Shown: positions 28,854-36,760 of the stretch, in pieces
Numbering within the stretch: the stretch's first letter is position 1
Layout: each line of letters opens with the position of its first letter
Assembly (NCBI GenBank): GCA_030536855.1
Contig: JAUNPK010000008.1
Span: 18,144 to 82,143 of the forward strand
DNA: 64,000 nucleotides
Reading direction: 5' to 3'
From: Eubacteriales bacterium
GTDB lineage: Bacteria > Bacillota > Clostridia > Lachnospirales > Lachnospiraceae
Notes under the pieces: model-generated
Told to the model about the DNA's origin: nothing
The model's database searches: none
Seen by the model: the letters and a program-made list of their open reading frames with translations, nothing else
Program-made: the position numbers and the translations under genes

Positions 28854-29130
28854 GAATATCCCCCTTTACAGACACTTCATCAGAATCAATATAAGCTATA
28901 TCAAGTTTATTTCCTTTAATTATAAGGACCCCTTTCTTTGTAAGAATCTTAACCAACTCCTTGTCTATACTCATTACAGAACTGTAATTTTCTACAAACA
29001 ATTCATTCCTTCCTACAATAGTAATAACAGGTGTATTAACTGACACATCAACAAAGAGTTCATTGCTAATTTTCTTTGCATTTGATGTAAAATATTCATA
29101 ATTCGATAATTTTCGACCTAACAAATTCAT
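28834..29130 (-). CDS. yqfC: Sporulation protein YqfC
   Basis: 98 residues, the YabP/YqfC family found in spore formers and usually encoded beside yqfD. Seen: N-terminal basic region, then the pattern VDVSVNTPVITIVGRNELFVENYSSV and a GVLIIKGNKLDIAYIDSDEV core. The ribosome binding site is weak. Because it shares its 3' end with the start of yqfD, translation is probably coupled. Confidence 0.92.
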   Translation of the reverse strand: MNLLGRKLSNYEYFTSNAKKISNELFVDVSVNTPVITIVGRNELFVENYSSVMSIDKELVKILTKKGVLIIKGNKLDIAYIDSDEVSVKGDIHEIQYD

Positions 29131-29183
29131 TCCAGTTATATCAGCCTTAACCCAGAATGTTTATATTAAAATATGCTTAAAAA

Positions 29184-29220
29184 AGCAAAAAAATAACCGA
29201 TATATATAAATATACCGGTT
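29184..29220 (-). terminator. Rho-independent terminator of rpsU
   Basis: On the minus strand AACCGGTATA pairs with TATATCGGTT over 10 bp with one G-U pair and a 6-base loop, followed by ATTTTTTT. It lies 26 bases beyond the rpsU stop and ahead of yqfC. Confidence 0.8.
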
Positions 29221-29245
29221 ACTCAATAATTAAATTAGCATTTTA

Positions 29246-29422
29246 TTAATTGAACTTACGTTTTCTAGCAGCTTCTGACTTCTTCTTACGTCTTACGCTT
29301 GGCTTTTCGTAATGTTCTCTTTTACGAATTTCCTGCTGAATGCCTGCTTTTGCGCAGTTTCTTTTAAATCTGCGTAATGCGCTATCTAAAGACTCGTTTT
29401 CTTTAACGATGACATTTGACAT
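29246..29422 (-). CDS. rpsU: Ribosomal protein S21
   Basis: Small-subunit ribosomal protein bS21, 58 residues, starting [20 protein letters not shown] and ending in a highly basic tail, as in the family. AGGA precedes the ATG at 29422 and a strong promoter (29501-29528) drives it; a terminator follows the stop. Gene order alaS-rpsU-yqfC-yqfD-phoH-ybeY-cdd matches the Firmicutes neighbourhood, with yqeY, yqfF and dgkA missing. Confidence 0.97.
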   Translation of the reverse strand: MSNVIVKENESLDSALRRFKRNCAKAGIQQEIRKREHYEKPSVRRKKKSEAARKRKFN

Positions 29423-29500
29423 ACTATTTCCTGACCACCCTTCTGTCGCTAAATTGTGCTGGGCAATACATATAGGGTTTTACCTAATCGCACAAAAGAT

Positions 29501-29528
29501 ATTATATCATATAATCCGCATTCGTCAA
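29501..29528 (-). promoter_or_regulatory. Sigma-A promoter of rpsU
   Basis: Minus-strand TTGACG (29523-29528) and TATAAT (29501-29506), 16 bases apart, about 80 bases ahead of the ATG. A block of phased AT-rich repeats lies directly upstream of the -35 box (see the repeat at 29535-29592). Confidence 0.8.
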
Positions 29529-29534
29529 CCAAAA

Positions 29535-29592
29535 TTTACATAATTTCTTGCATAATCCTTACATAAGCCCTTACATATTACTGCTTCACATA
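29535..29592 (-). repeat. Phased TTATGTAA-like repeats upstream of rpsU promoter
   Basis: Five copies of a motif close to TTATGTAA (read on the minus strand) occur between the alaS stop and the rpsU -35 box. The common ACATA/GCATA cores on the plus strand begin at 29538, 29550, 29561, 29573 and 29588, spacing 12, 11, 12 and 15 bases, nearly one helical turn. The block could be a regulator site or an UP-element-like stretch. Confidence 0.5.
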
Positions 29593-29594
29593 AA

Positions 29595-32234
29595 TTATAA
29601 CTGACTCTCAAGAACTTCTTTTGATTTAACAAGAAGCTCATCAATACCGGCAGGGTTCTTTCCTCCAGCCTGTGCCATATTAGGACGTCCACCACCGCCA
29701 CCGCCTACAAGACCTGCAACGGCCTTAATAAGATTTCCGGCATGAGCTCCCTTAGCTACTGCATCATCCGTTGCCATAGCAATCATATTAACTTTATCAG
29801 AACCTACAGCACTTACAACTAATACAACCCCGGAACTAATTTCTGTCTTTAACTTATCTCCAAGATTTCTTAGTTCATTCATATCCACATTATCAACCTT
29901 TGTAGCAATGAACTTAACACCTTTAATTTCAACAACGCTGTCAGAAGCATCTCCTAATGCATTATTTGCAATTTCAGCCTTTAACTTCTCATTTTCTGAT
30001 GACAAGTTCTTTATTTCATCATTCAAAGCATGAATTCTTCTCACAAGCTGGCTGCTTTCTGTCTTTGCAGCCTTAGATGCTTCCTCTATAAGTTTCTCAA
30101 GTTCTGCATAATATTTAATAACACCTGTATCAGTTAAAGCTTCAATTCTTCTAACGCCTGCAGCAACACCTGATTCAGATATAATTTTGAAAAGTCTGAT
30201 GTTCGCTGTATTTGATACATGAGTACCTCCACAGAATTCTTTTGAGAAATCACCCATAGAAACAACTCTTACAGTATCACCATATTTTTCACCAAATAAT
30301 GCCATAGCACCAGTCTTTTTTGCATCCTCTATTGACATTACATCAGTAATTACAGGGATAGCCTCAGCAATCTTCTCATTTACAATATTTTCAACTTCTT
30401 TAATTTCCTCAGAAGTCATACTCTGGAAATGAGTGAAGTCAAATCTTAATCTTTCAGGGTTAACAAATGATCCCTTCTGCTCTACATGATTTCCAAGAAC
30501 AGTTCTTAAAGCCTTCTGGAGAAGATGTGTTGCACTGTGATTCTTGCAAGTATCAGCTCTGCCATTAACATCAACGTAAAGAGATACTTTATCTCCAACT
30601 CTAACCATTCCCTTAGTCATGCAACCTACATGTCCAACTTTGCCACCTTTAAGCTTGATTGTAGTCTCAACTTTGAACTCACCTTCATTTGTTTTGATGA
30701 TACCTGTATCACCTTCCTGTCCACCCATTGTTGCATAAAATACAGTCTCATTAACAATAATTGTACCTCTGTCACCTTCTGACAACGCCTGAACCACTTC
30801 ATTTTCAGTTGTAAGCACTGTAATTTCAGACTCATTAACAAGCTTGTCATATCCCACAAATACACTTGTAATCTCAGGATTAATCTCGTCATAAACAGTA
30901 GCGTCAGCTCCCATATAATTGGTTGTCTTTCTGGCTTTTCTTGCCATTTCCCGCTGCTCATTCATAGCCTTGTTAAAGCCATCTTCATCTATAACGATAT
31001 TCTTTTCCTCAAGAATTTCTTTTGTAAGATCTATTGGAAATCCATAAGTATCATACAATTTAAATGCATCTGCTCCGGAAAGTGTCTTAGAATTAGCAGA
31101 CTCTAAGTCTTTTTCCATATCTGCAAGAATGCTTAATCCCTGATCAATAGTCTTATTAAACTTATCTTCCTCTTCTGAGATAACTTTTATAATAAATTCT
31201 TTCTTCTCTTCAAGTTCAGGATATCCATCCTTTGAGCCTTCAATTACTGTTTCACAAAGCTTAGAAAGAAAACGCCCCTGAATACCAAGTAATCTTCCGT
31301 GTCTTGCAGCACGACGAAGAAGTCTTCTAAGAACATAACCTCTACCCTCATTAGAAGGCATAATTCCGTCACTTACCATAAATGTAACAGAACGTATATG
31401 GTCTGTAATAACACGAATAGATACATCTTTCTTCTCGTCTTCCTTATAAGCAATTCCTGCCATTTCACATACCTTATTGCGAAGAGCCTGTAATGTATCA
31501 ACATCAAAAATAGAATCCACATCCTGAACAACTACAGCAAGTCTTTCAAGCCCCATACCTGTATCAATATTCTTCTGAACAAGATCTGAATAATTTCCCT
31601 TGCCATCATTATTAAACTGAGAGAAAACATTATTCCATACTTCCATGTATCTGTCGCAATCGCAGCCTACAGTACATCCCGGCTTTCCGCAGCCATACTT
31701 TTCGCCGCGGTCATAATATATTTCAGAGCATGGACCACATGGGCCTGCGCCATGTTCCCAGAAATTATCTTCCTTACCAAAACGGAAAATTCTCTCAGGT
31801 GCAATACCGATTTCTTTATTCCATATTTCAAAGGCTTCATCATCATCCTCATATACAGATGGATATAATCTGTCAGGGTCAAGCCCTACTACCTCTGTCA
31901 AGAATTCCCATGACCAGTGAATAGCCTCTGTCTTAAAATAATCTCCAAAAGAGAAATTACCCAGCATTTCAAAAAATGTACCATGTCTTGCTGTCTTACC
32001 AACATTTTCAATATCACCTGTACGAATACATTTCTGACATGTAGTTACTCTTCTCTTAGGTGGAATCTCCTGACCTGTGAAATATGGCTTTAATGGCGCC
32101 ATTCCTGAATTAATTATAAGAAGACTGTTATCATTGTGTGGAACCAATGAGAAACTCTTCATTTTCAAATGTTCCTTGCTTTCAAAAAAATCAAGGTATA
32201 ATCTTCTTAATTCATTAACACCTCTGTACTGCAC
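29595..32234 (-). CDS. alaS: Alanyl-tRNA synthetase
   Basis: Charges tRNA-Ala and edits mischarged Ser and Gly. 879 residues, full length. Catalytic class II domain begins with the NELRRLYLDFFESKEH start; the editing domain has NHSATHLLQKALR and CGGTHVSNT zinc motifs; the glycine-rich GGGGGGRPNMAQAGG C-terminal (DHHA1/C-Ala) domain closes it. It is followed by rpsU. No T-box leader was seen: only 39 bases separate it from the gene before it. Confidence 0.98.
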   Translation of the reverse strand: MQYRGVNELRRLYLDFFESKEHLKMKSFSLVPHNDNSLLIINSGMAPLKPYFTGQEIPPKRRVTTCQKCIRTGDIENVGKTARHGTFFEMLGNFSFGDYFKTEAIHWSWEFLTEVVGLDPDRLYPSVYEDDDEAFEIWNKEIGIAPERIFRFGKEDNFWEHGAGPCGPCSEIYYDRGEKYGCGKPGCTVGCDCDRYMEVWNNVFSQFNNDGKGNYSDLVQKNIDTGMGLERLAVVVQDVDSIFDVDTLQALRNKVCEMAGIAYKEDEKKDVSIRVITDHIRSVTFMVSDGIMPSNEGRGYVLRRLLRRAARHGRLLGIQGRFLSKLCETVIEGSKDGYPELEEKKEFIIKVISEEEDKFNKTIDQGLSILADMEKDLESANSKTLSGADAFKLYDTYGFPIDLTKEILEEKNIVIDEDGFNKAMNEQREMARKARKTTNYMGADATVYDEINPEITSVFVGYDKLVNESEITVLTTENEVVQALSEGDRGTIIVNETVFYATMGGQEGDTGIIKTNEGEFKVETTIKLKGGKVGHVGCMTKGMVRVGDKVSLYVDVNGRADTCKNHSATHLLQKALRTVLGNHVEQKGSFVNPERLRFDFTHFQSMTSEEIKEVENIVNEKIAEAIPVITDVMSIEDAKKTGAMALFGEKYGDTVRVVSMGDFSKEFCGGTHVSNTANIRLFKIISESGVAAGVRRIEALTDTGVIKYYAELEKLIEEASKAAKTESSQLVRRIHALNDEIKNLSSENEKLKAEIANNALGDASDSVVEIKGVKFIATKVDNVDMNELRNLGDKLKTEISSGVVLVVSAVGSDKVNMIAMATDDAVAKGAHAGNLIKAVAGLVGGGGGGRPNMAQAGGKNPAGIDELLVKSKEVLESQL

Positions 32235-32273
32235 TTTTTATTCCTCCAAATTAAAACTCTTTTAGTTAATTGT

Positions 32274-32453
32274 TTATTCCGTTATATCAGTCTCTGATTC
32301 TTCTACGGCTAATTTTGATGCTTTTCTTGCATCCAAGACTTTTCTTATCTTGCCGCCCACAAACACAGCCAAAACAAGAAGAAGAAGCATAATTACAAAT
32401 CTTATAGCTTCAAAAGCAATCTCACCGCCTAAAGATAATGCTAACCCTACCAT
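32274..32453 (-). CDS. Small single-pass membrane protein
   Basis: About 59 residues: a hydrophobic helix (about 18-38, IRFVIMLLLLVLAVFVGG) followed by a cytoplasmic tail that ends acidic (ESETDITE). The ATG at 32453 is taken because GGAGG lies five bases upstream; the in-frame ATG at 32465 has none. Function unknown. Probably cotranscribed with alaS, 39 bases downstream, from the promoter at 32509-32537. Confidence 0.7.
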   Translation of the reverse strand: MVGLALSLGGEIAFEAIRFVIMLLLLVLAVFVGGKIRKVLDARKASKLAVEESETDITE

Positions 32454-32508
32454 AAAAACCTCCATTCCACTGTATCAAAATATACAATACAGCTATAAAC
32501 AACAGTAA

Positions 32509-32537
32509 ATATTACCATAAAAATGTTCAATTATCAA
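32509..32537 (-). promoter_or_regulatory. Probable sigma-A promoter for the small membrane protein and alaS
   Basis: Minus-strand TTGATA (32532-32537) and TAATAT (32509-32514) are 17 bases apart, overlapping the end of the MutS-like gene. Confidence 0.5.
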
Positions 32538-34218
32538 CATTCCACATTCCTTTATCAAGGAAATACGAAGCCTGTCTCTGGGCTGCCGCAATAATGCTAT
32601 AATCATACCCCACTGTTTTAAGCAATTTAATTGCATTTCTGGTTGTTGCCGGACCCTTATAAAGTATGAAATTAAACAAAACTTCATCCTCCGTAACTTC
32701 CTCCTGAAAATGATAATTTTCATACCCCGGCATAAGAAGTGTGGTTAACTCAACATCATGAGTTGCAGCAAAACACACCGCCTTTTTATTGTCAATACTC
32801 TTTAATATTTCTGATGATGCTGCAATTCTCTCAACCGTATTGGTACCTCTAAGCACCTCATCAACAAAGCATAACACAGGCATACCATCTGAACTGATTG
32901 CATCAAGAATTCTCTTAAGTGACTTGATTTCCACAATATAATAACTGCTTGAACTACCTAAATCATCTCTCAACGCCATTGATGAATATATCCTGTACCG
33001 TGGTGCCACATACTTCTTGGAAACGCTGGTATATATAGTCTGGGAAAGAATTGCATTTACAGCTATGGTCTTTAAAAATGTGGACTTTCCCGAGGCATTA
33101 GATCCTGTCAAAAGTATATGCTTCCTAACCGCAATAGAATTAGCTACAGGTTTTTCTATAAGAGGATGATATACATCCTCAACCTCAAAAGTTGTATTAC
33201 CTCTATCTTTAAACTTAGGTTTACACCAGTTTTCAAGCATGACACGGAAAGATGCAACAGCAATAGAAGATTCAATAAAACCAAGTATATCTATTAACCT
33301 GTATACCAGCTCATCCTTATTTTTTAACTTAGATGCCATATTATTAAATTTAATCAAATCAATATGAGTGAGCATCCTTACATAATCAAGAAGCATTTCT
33401 CCGATGGAGCCATCAATATTTCCGGATTCTATAACACCTGCATTTTTTGATATTTCAGAAAATGCATCATTAATCCTGTCAAGTTCCGATGAATAATCCT
33501 TTAAAAATTCATATTTTAATTTAGAAATTTTCTTTGCTCCCGATAAAAGCTTTATAAGATAGTTTACACATACAAAATACTTCTCCACAGCCGCTTTATA
33601 TCTATAATAGGTTATAACCGAAAAAGCAACCGAAGCAATACATAACCATATGCCTATCACGGGATTAATCAATGCTGTAAAAAGAATAGAAGAAACAAGA
33701 AAAAGCAAAGCTAAATAGTGAACTAAATTTCCACGTTTATCCATATCTACAACGATGTCCATATAATCACTTACAGATATATGTTTAACCCGACCAATCC
33801 AGTTATACACTTTCTGTACTTCTATTCTTTCTTTTTCATTAGCTGTAAATTCTTCAGCAAGAACATCCATTTTCTTTAACTTGTCCATATCAGAATCAGG
33901 CTGTCTAAGCGTTCTATAAAGATATTCCTGCCCCACTGAAGAATAAGTGTTATTCACAAGCTTAAAAATCTCATCCATGCCTAAATCATTCCATGTAATA
34001 TCATCTATGGAATGGCCATTACATGTTCGTCTGAAATAATGAGATATATTTTCAAATTCTTCAGAAGAATATTTATTTTGAGGATGTCTGCCCCATCCCT
34101 TTGTAATTTTATTTAAAATCTTTTTCTTTTGTCTATTGTTACTGCTAACAGCAACATATACGCATACCGAAAGCGTAGCTACAATAAAAAAAAGTATTTT
34201 AACATCCAATCCCATCAT
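32527..34218 (-). CDS. Membrane-anchored MutS-family ATPase
   Basis: About 563 residues with the MutS core and ATPase domains but no mismatch-binding domain I. One membrane helix at the N-terminus (about 6-25) and a hairpin pair near 167-202 suggest membrane attachment. The ATPase has HPLIEKP, Walker A GSNASGKSTF near 372-380, Walker B CFVDEVLRGTN, and AATHDVEL. It is a paralogue of MutS1 and its substrate is unknown. Start ATG at 34218 has a GAGGA site; an in-frame ATG at 34251 would overlap deoD. deoD lies just upstream. Confidence 0.85.
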   Translation of the reverse strand: MMGLDVKILFFIVATLSVCVYVAVSSNNRQKKKILNKITKGWGRHPQNKYSSEEFENISHYFRRTCNGHSIDDITWNDLGMDEIFKLVNNTYSSVGQEYLYRTLRQPDSDMDKLKKMDVLAEEFTANEKERIEVQKVYNWIGRVKHISVSDYMDIVVDMDKRGNLVHYLALLFLVSSILFTALINPVIGIWLCIASVAFSVITYYRYKAAVEKYFVCVNYLIKLLSGAKKISKLKYEFLKDYSSELDRINDAFSEISKNAGVIESGNIDGSIGEMLLDYVRMLTHIDLIKFNNMASKLKNKDELVYRLIDILGFIESSIAVASFRVMLENWCKPKFKDRGNTTFEVEDVYHPLIEKPVANSIAVRKHILLTGSNASGKSTFLKTIAVNAILSQTIYTSVSKKYVAPRYRIYSSMALRDDLGSSSSYYIVEIKSLKRILDAISSDGMPVLCFVDEVLRGTNTVERIAASSEILKSIDNKKAVCFAATHDVELTTLLMPGYENYHFQEEVTEDEVLFNFILYKGPATTRNAIKLLKTVGYDYSIIAAAQRQASYFLDKGMWNVDN

Positions 34219-34225
34219 AATTTCC

Positions 34226-34933
34226 TCATTTCCCGGCTGTTTCAAGTGCAATACTTATCATATTGGAAAAACCTGTCTGTCTTTCCTGGGAACTCAGGCT
34301 TTCATTTCTGTATAAATGATCGCTGATTGTAAGCATACATAAGGCACGCTTGCCGCATCTGGCCGCATTAAGATAAAGAGCCGCTGCCTCCATATCTATG
34401 GCAAGAATATTCATTTTCTTCCATTTGTCATTGTAACCGGGGTCATCATTATAAAATACATCTGTAGACAATATATTCCCTACAACAGGAGTAATTCCCA
34501 ATTCCAAAGATGATTCATAAGCATTCATCAACAGTTGAAAATCAGCTAAAGGCGCAAAAGTTCCCGGAAGATTATACTGATTTGCATAAGATGAATCTGT
34601 GCTTGCTCCCATTCCCATAACAACGTCCATAAGCTTCAAATCATCAGATAATGCTCCTGCTGATCCTATTCTGATAATATTTTCAACATCATATTTTGTA
34701 TAAAGCTCATAACTGTATATTCCTATGGAAGGCATACCCATTCCGCTTCCCATAACGGAAACTTCAATATCATTGTATTTTCCTGTATATCCATACATAT
34801 TTCTTACTGAATTAAACATTTTTACATCCGTAAGATAATTGTCTGCAATATGTTTTGCCCTTAAAGGATCTCCGGGCATTAAAACAGTTTTTGCAATATC
34901 GCCCTTTTGGGCACTGTTATGTGGTGTCGCCAT
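34226..34933 (-). CDS. deoD: Purine-nucleoside phosphorylase, DeoD type
   Basis: Phosphorolysis of purine nucleosides, in purine salvage. 235 residues, the hexameric DeoD family. Seen: MPGDPLRAKHIA (phosphate site), GSGMGMPSIGIY, and EMAALYLNAA (ribose/base region). Start ATG 34933 has a GGAGG site placed within the tail of the terminator that follows apt. The product adenine or hypoxanthine would feed apt next door. Confidence 0.97.
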   Translation of the reverse strand: MATPHNSAQKGDIAKTVLMPGDPLRAKHIADNYLTDVKMFNSVRNMYGYTGKYNDIEVSVMGSGMGMPSIGIYSYELYTKYDVENIIRIGSAGALSDDLKLMDVVMGMGASTDSSYANQYNLPGTFAPLADFQLLMNAYESSLELGITPVVGNILSTDVFYNDDPGYNDKWKKMNILAIDMEAAALYLNAARCGKRALCMLTISDHLYRNESLSSQERQTGFSNMISIALETAGK

Positions 34934-34944
34934 AATTTAACCTC

Positions 34945-34974
34945 CAAAAAAAGCTGCCATATACCAGGCAGCTT
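34945..34974 (-). terminator. Terminator between apt and deoD, abutting the deoD ribosome binding site
   Basis: AAGCTGCC pairs with GGCAGCTT, 8 bp with an 8-base loop, followed by TTTTTT running into GGAGG. The deoD ATG lies 12 bases further. It could be a partial terminator or attenuator for deoD. Confidence 0.75.
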
Positions 34975-34992
34975 ACTTAACCAAGCATTTTA

Positions 34993-35517
34993 TTATTTAC
35001 CGGGATAGACAATAACGGAATCAACATCATACCCGGTGAGTTTCTCTTTGCCCTTTAATCCCGCCAGTTCCATAAGAAATACTATCTTTACAACTTCGCC
35101 ACCAAGCTCTTCAACAAGTTTAATTATAGCCTCTGTGGTTCCCCCTGTTGCAATAAGATCATCCACAATGACAACTTTCTGCCCAGGTCTGATAGCATCT
35201 TTGTGCATTTCTATTGTTGCTGTACCATACTCTAATGTATACTCAGTTGATATTGTTTCGCAAGGAAGCTTTCCTTTCTTTCTTACAGGTATAAAGCCTT
35301 TACCATTAAGATAAGCTATAGGTACCCCAAAAATAAAACCTCTTGATTCAGGTCCTACAATCATATCATACTCAACGCCTTCAAGCAGCCCGTTAATTCC
35401 ATCAATGGCAAGTTTTAAACCTTCAGGGTCCTGAATAACACTGGTTACATCCCTGAATATAATGCCCTTCTCCGGAAAATCAGGTATACTTCTTACATAA
35501 TCCTCGACTTTTTTCAT
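34993..35517 (-). CDS. apt: Adenine phosphoribosyltransferase
   Basis: Makes AMP from adenine and PRPP. About 174 residues: the N-terminal DYVRSIPDFPEKGIIFRDVTS and the PRPP loop VIVDDLIATGGTTEA are diagnostic. Start ATG at 35517 is chosen to match the family's MKK...EYVRSIPDFP; an in-frame ATG at 35553, with no ribosome binding site, would add 12 residues. Its upstream neighbour is the GGDEF gene. Confidence 0.95.
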   Translation of the reverse strand: MKKVEDYVRSIPDFPEKGIIFRDVTSVIQDPEGLKLAIDGINGLLEGVEYDMIVGPESRGFIFGVPIAYLNGKGFIPVRKKGKLPCETISTEYTLEYGTATIEMHKDAIRPGQKVVIVDDLIATGGTTEAIIKLVEELGGEVVKIVFLMELAGLKGKEKLTGYDVDSVIVYPGK

Positions 35518-35549
35518 CTCTTCATACCATCCTTTTATCAAATTGTTAA

Positions 35550-36677
35550 TCATTTCAAATTATCAAAACATGTAATACAGTTTCTTCCATGTTCCTTGGA
35601 ATAATACAACGCCTTATCAGCACATTTAATAAAACGCTCCGGTGTTATATCATAATCATGCAACATACAATATCCTACACTAAATGTAATTATATCACCT
35701 TCAGGCAGAAAATCATACCTTTGATTACGGAAATTATTCAACATTCCATTTAGTATTCTGTCACATTCTCTCTTAGAGTTATTGGTTATGACTACAAGAA
35801 ATTCTTCTCCTCCGTACCTTCCGGCGTAACAATCGTCATCCATGTACTGGCTTATAACAGAAGATAATCTTCTAAGAACCTCATCACCCTTATCATGCCC
35901 ATAAGTATCATTTATCTTCTTGAAATAATCAATATCCAGCATGGCAACAGCGATTTCACTTTTAGAAAAATATGCTTCATGCATGGCGACTTTTAATTTT
36001 TCAAAAATTGCCAGTCTTGAATAAAGTCCGGTGAGATACTCTTTTTCCAGCTTTTCCTTAAGTTCCTGCTCTCCGTCATAATATTTAATCATATCATCAC
36101 TTTGTATTTCATTGAACTTAAACAACAGCATTGACATAGCAAACAAAAGGATAATAAAGCAGGCTGCAGCAATAGCTTCGTTAATTCGAAGCCCACTAAG
36201 AGACATATCATCTGAAAAGCACATAAATACCGATAATGCCTCAGAAGCCAAAGCTCCAAAGAGCATAAGGATTGTTGTAATTCTATCAACAAGAAATGTA
36301 CTAAAAATCATTGCAACTGCCGGTGCTATCCAAAGAGGCGAGCAGCCGTAATGCAACACCTCGAATGCTGCAAGAATACCATACATTGACAGACAGCAAA
36401 CTCTGTTCTTGGTTTCATCTCCGGCTTTTTCGGAAAGATTTATATATCTGTATATGATAACGCAAAATATTTCAATTATCATTATCACAACAACCCTCAG
36501 AATGTAATCCTCACCTGTAAATGTATTATCCCCGGACACCTTACTGATAACCAGATACAGAATATTAAAAACAAAAAATAAAGAAACAAGCACATACTCA
36601 AGCTTTAATAGATTTTTTCTAAAAGACATCTGCCTATAGCTTATATGCTGTACTCCTGTAGTTTTATTTTTTCCCAT
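35550..36677 (-). CDS. Membrane-bound diguanylate cyclase
   Basis: 375 residues: six or so membrane helices in the first 190 residues (about 27-45, 60-78, 97-112, 118-132, 138-155, 168-186), then a GGDEF domain with HDKGDEV and the active-site signature RYGGEEF (287-293). It should synthesise c-di-GMP. No RxxD inhibitory site is visible five residues before the signature. A promoter (36732-36760) overlaps the spoIVA stop. Together with the EAL and PilZ proteins it gives a local set of c-di-GMP enzymes. Confidence 0.9.
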   Translation of the reverse strand: MGKNKTTGVQHISYRQMSFRKNLLKLEYVLVSLFFVFNILYLVISKVSGDNTFTGEDYILRVVVIMIIEIFCVIIYRYINLSEKAGDETKNRVCCLSMYGILAAFEVLHYGCSPLWIAPAVAMIFSTFLVDRITTILMLFGALASEALSVFMCFSDDMSLSGLRINEAIAAACFIILLFAMSMLLFKFNEIQSDDMIKYYDGEQELKEKLEKEYLTGLYSRLAIFEKLKVAMHEAYFSKSEIAVAMLDIDYFKKINDTYGHDKGDEVLRRLSSVISQYMDDDCYAGRYGGEEFLVVITNNSKRECDRILNGMLNNFRNQRYDFLPEGDIITFSVGYCMLHDYDITPERFIKCADKALYYSKEHGRNCITCFDNLK

Positions 36678-36731
36678 ATATTCTCACTCCTATAACAGCG
36701 ACATATGTCATCACGTAACGAATTAATCAGT

Positions 36732-36760
36732 ATTTTACCAAAATATATCTATACAATCAA
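36732..36760 (-). promoter_or_regulatory. Probable sigma-A promoter of the GGDEF gene
   Basis: Minus-strand TTGATT (36755-36760) and TAAAAT (36732-36737), 17 bases apart, at the 3' end of spoIVA. Confidence 0.55.

Noticed and set aside
32235-32273. T-box leader for alaS
   Set aside because: Only 39 bases separate alaS from the preceding gene, with no room for the structure, and no T-box sequence seen.
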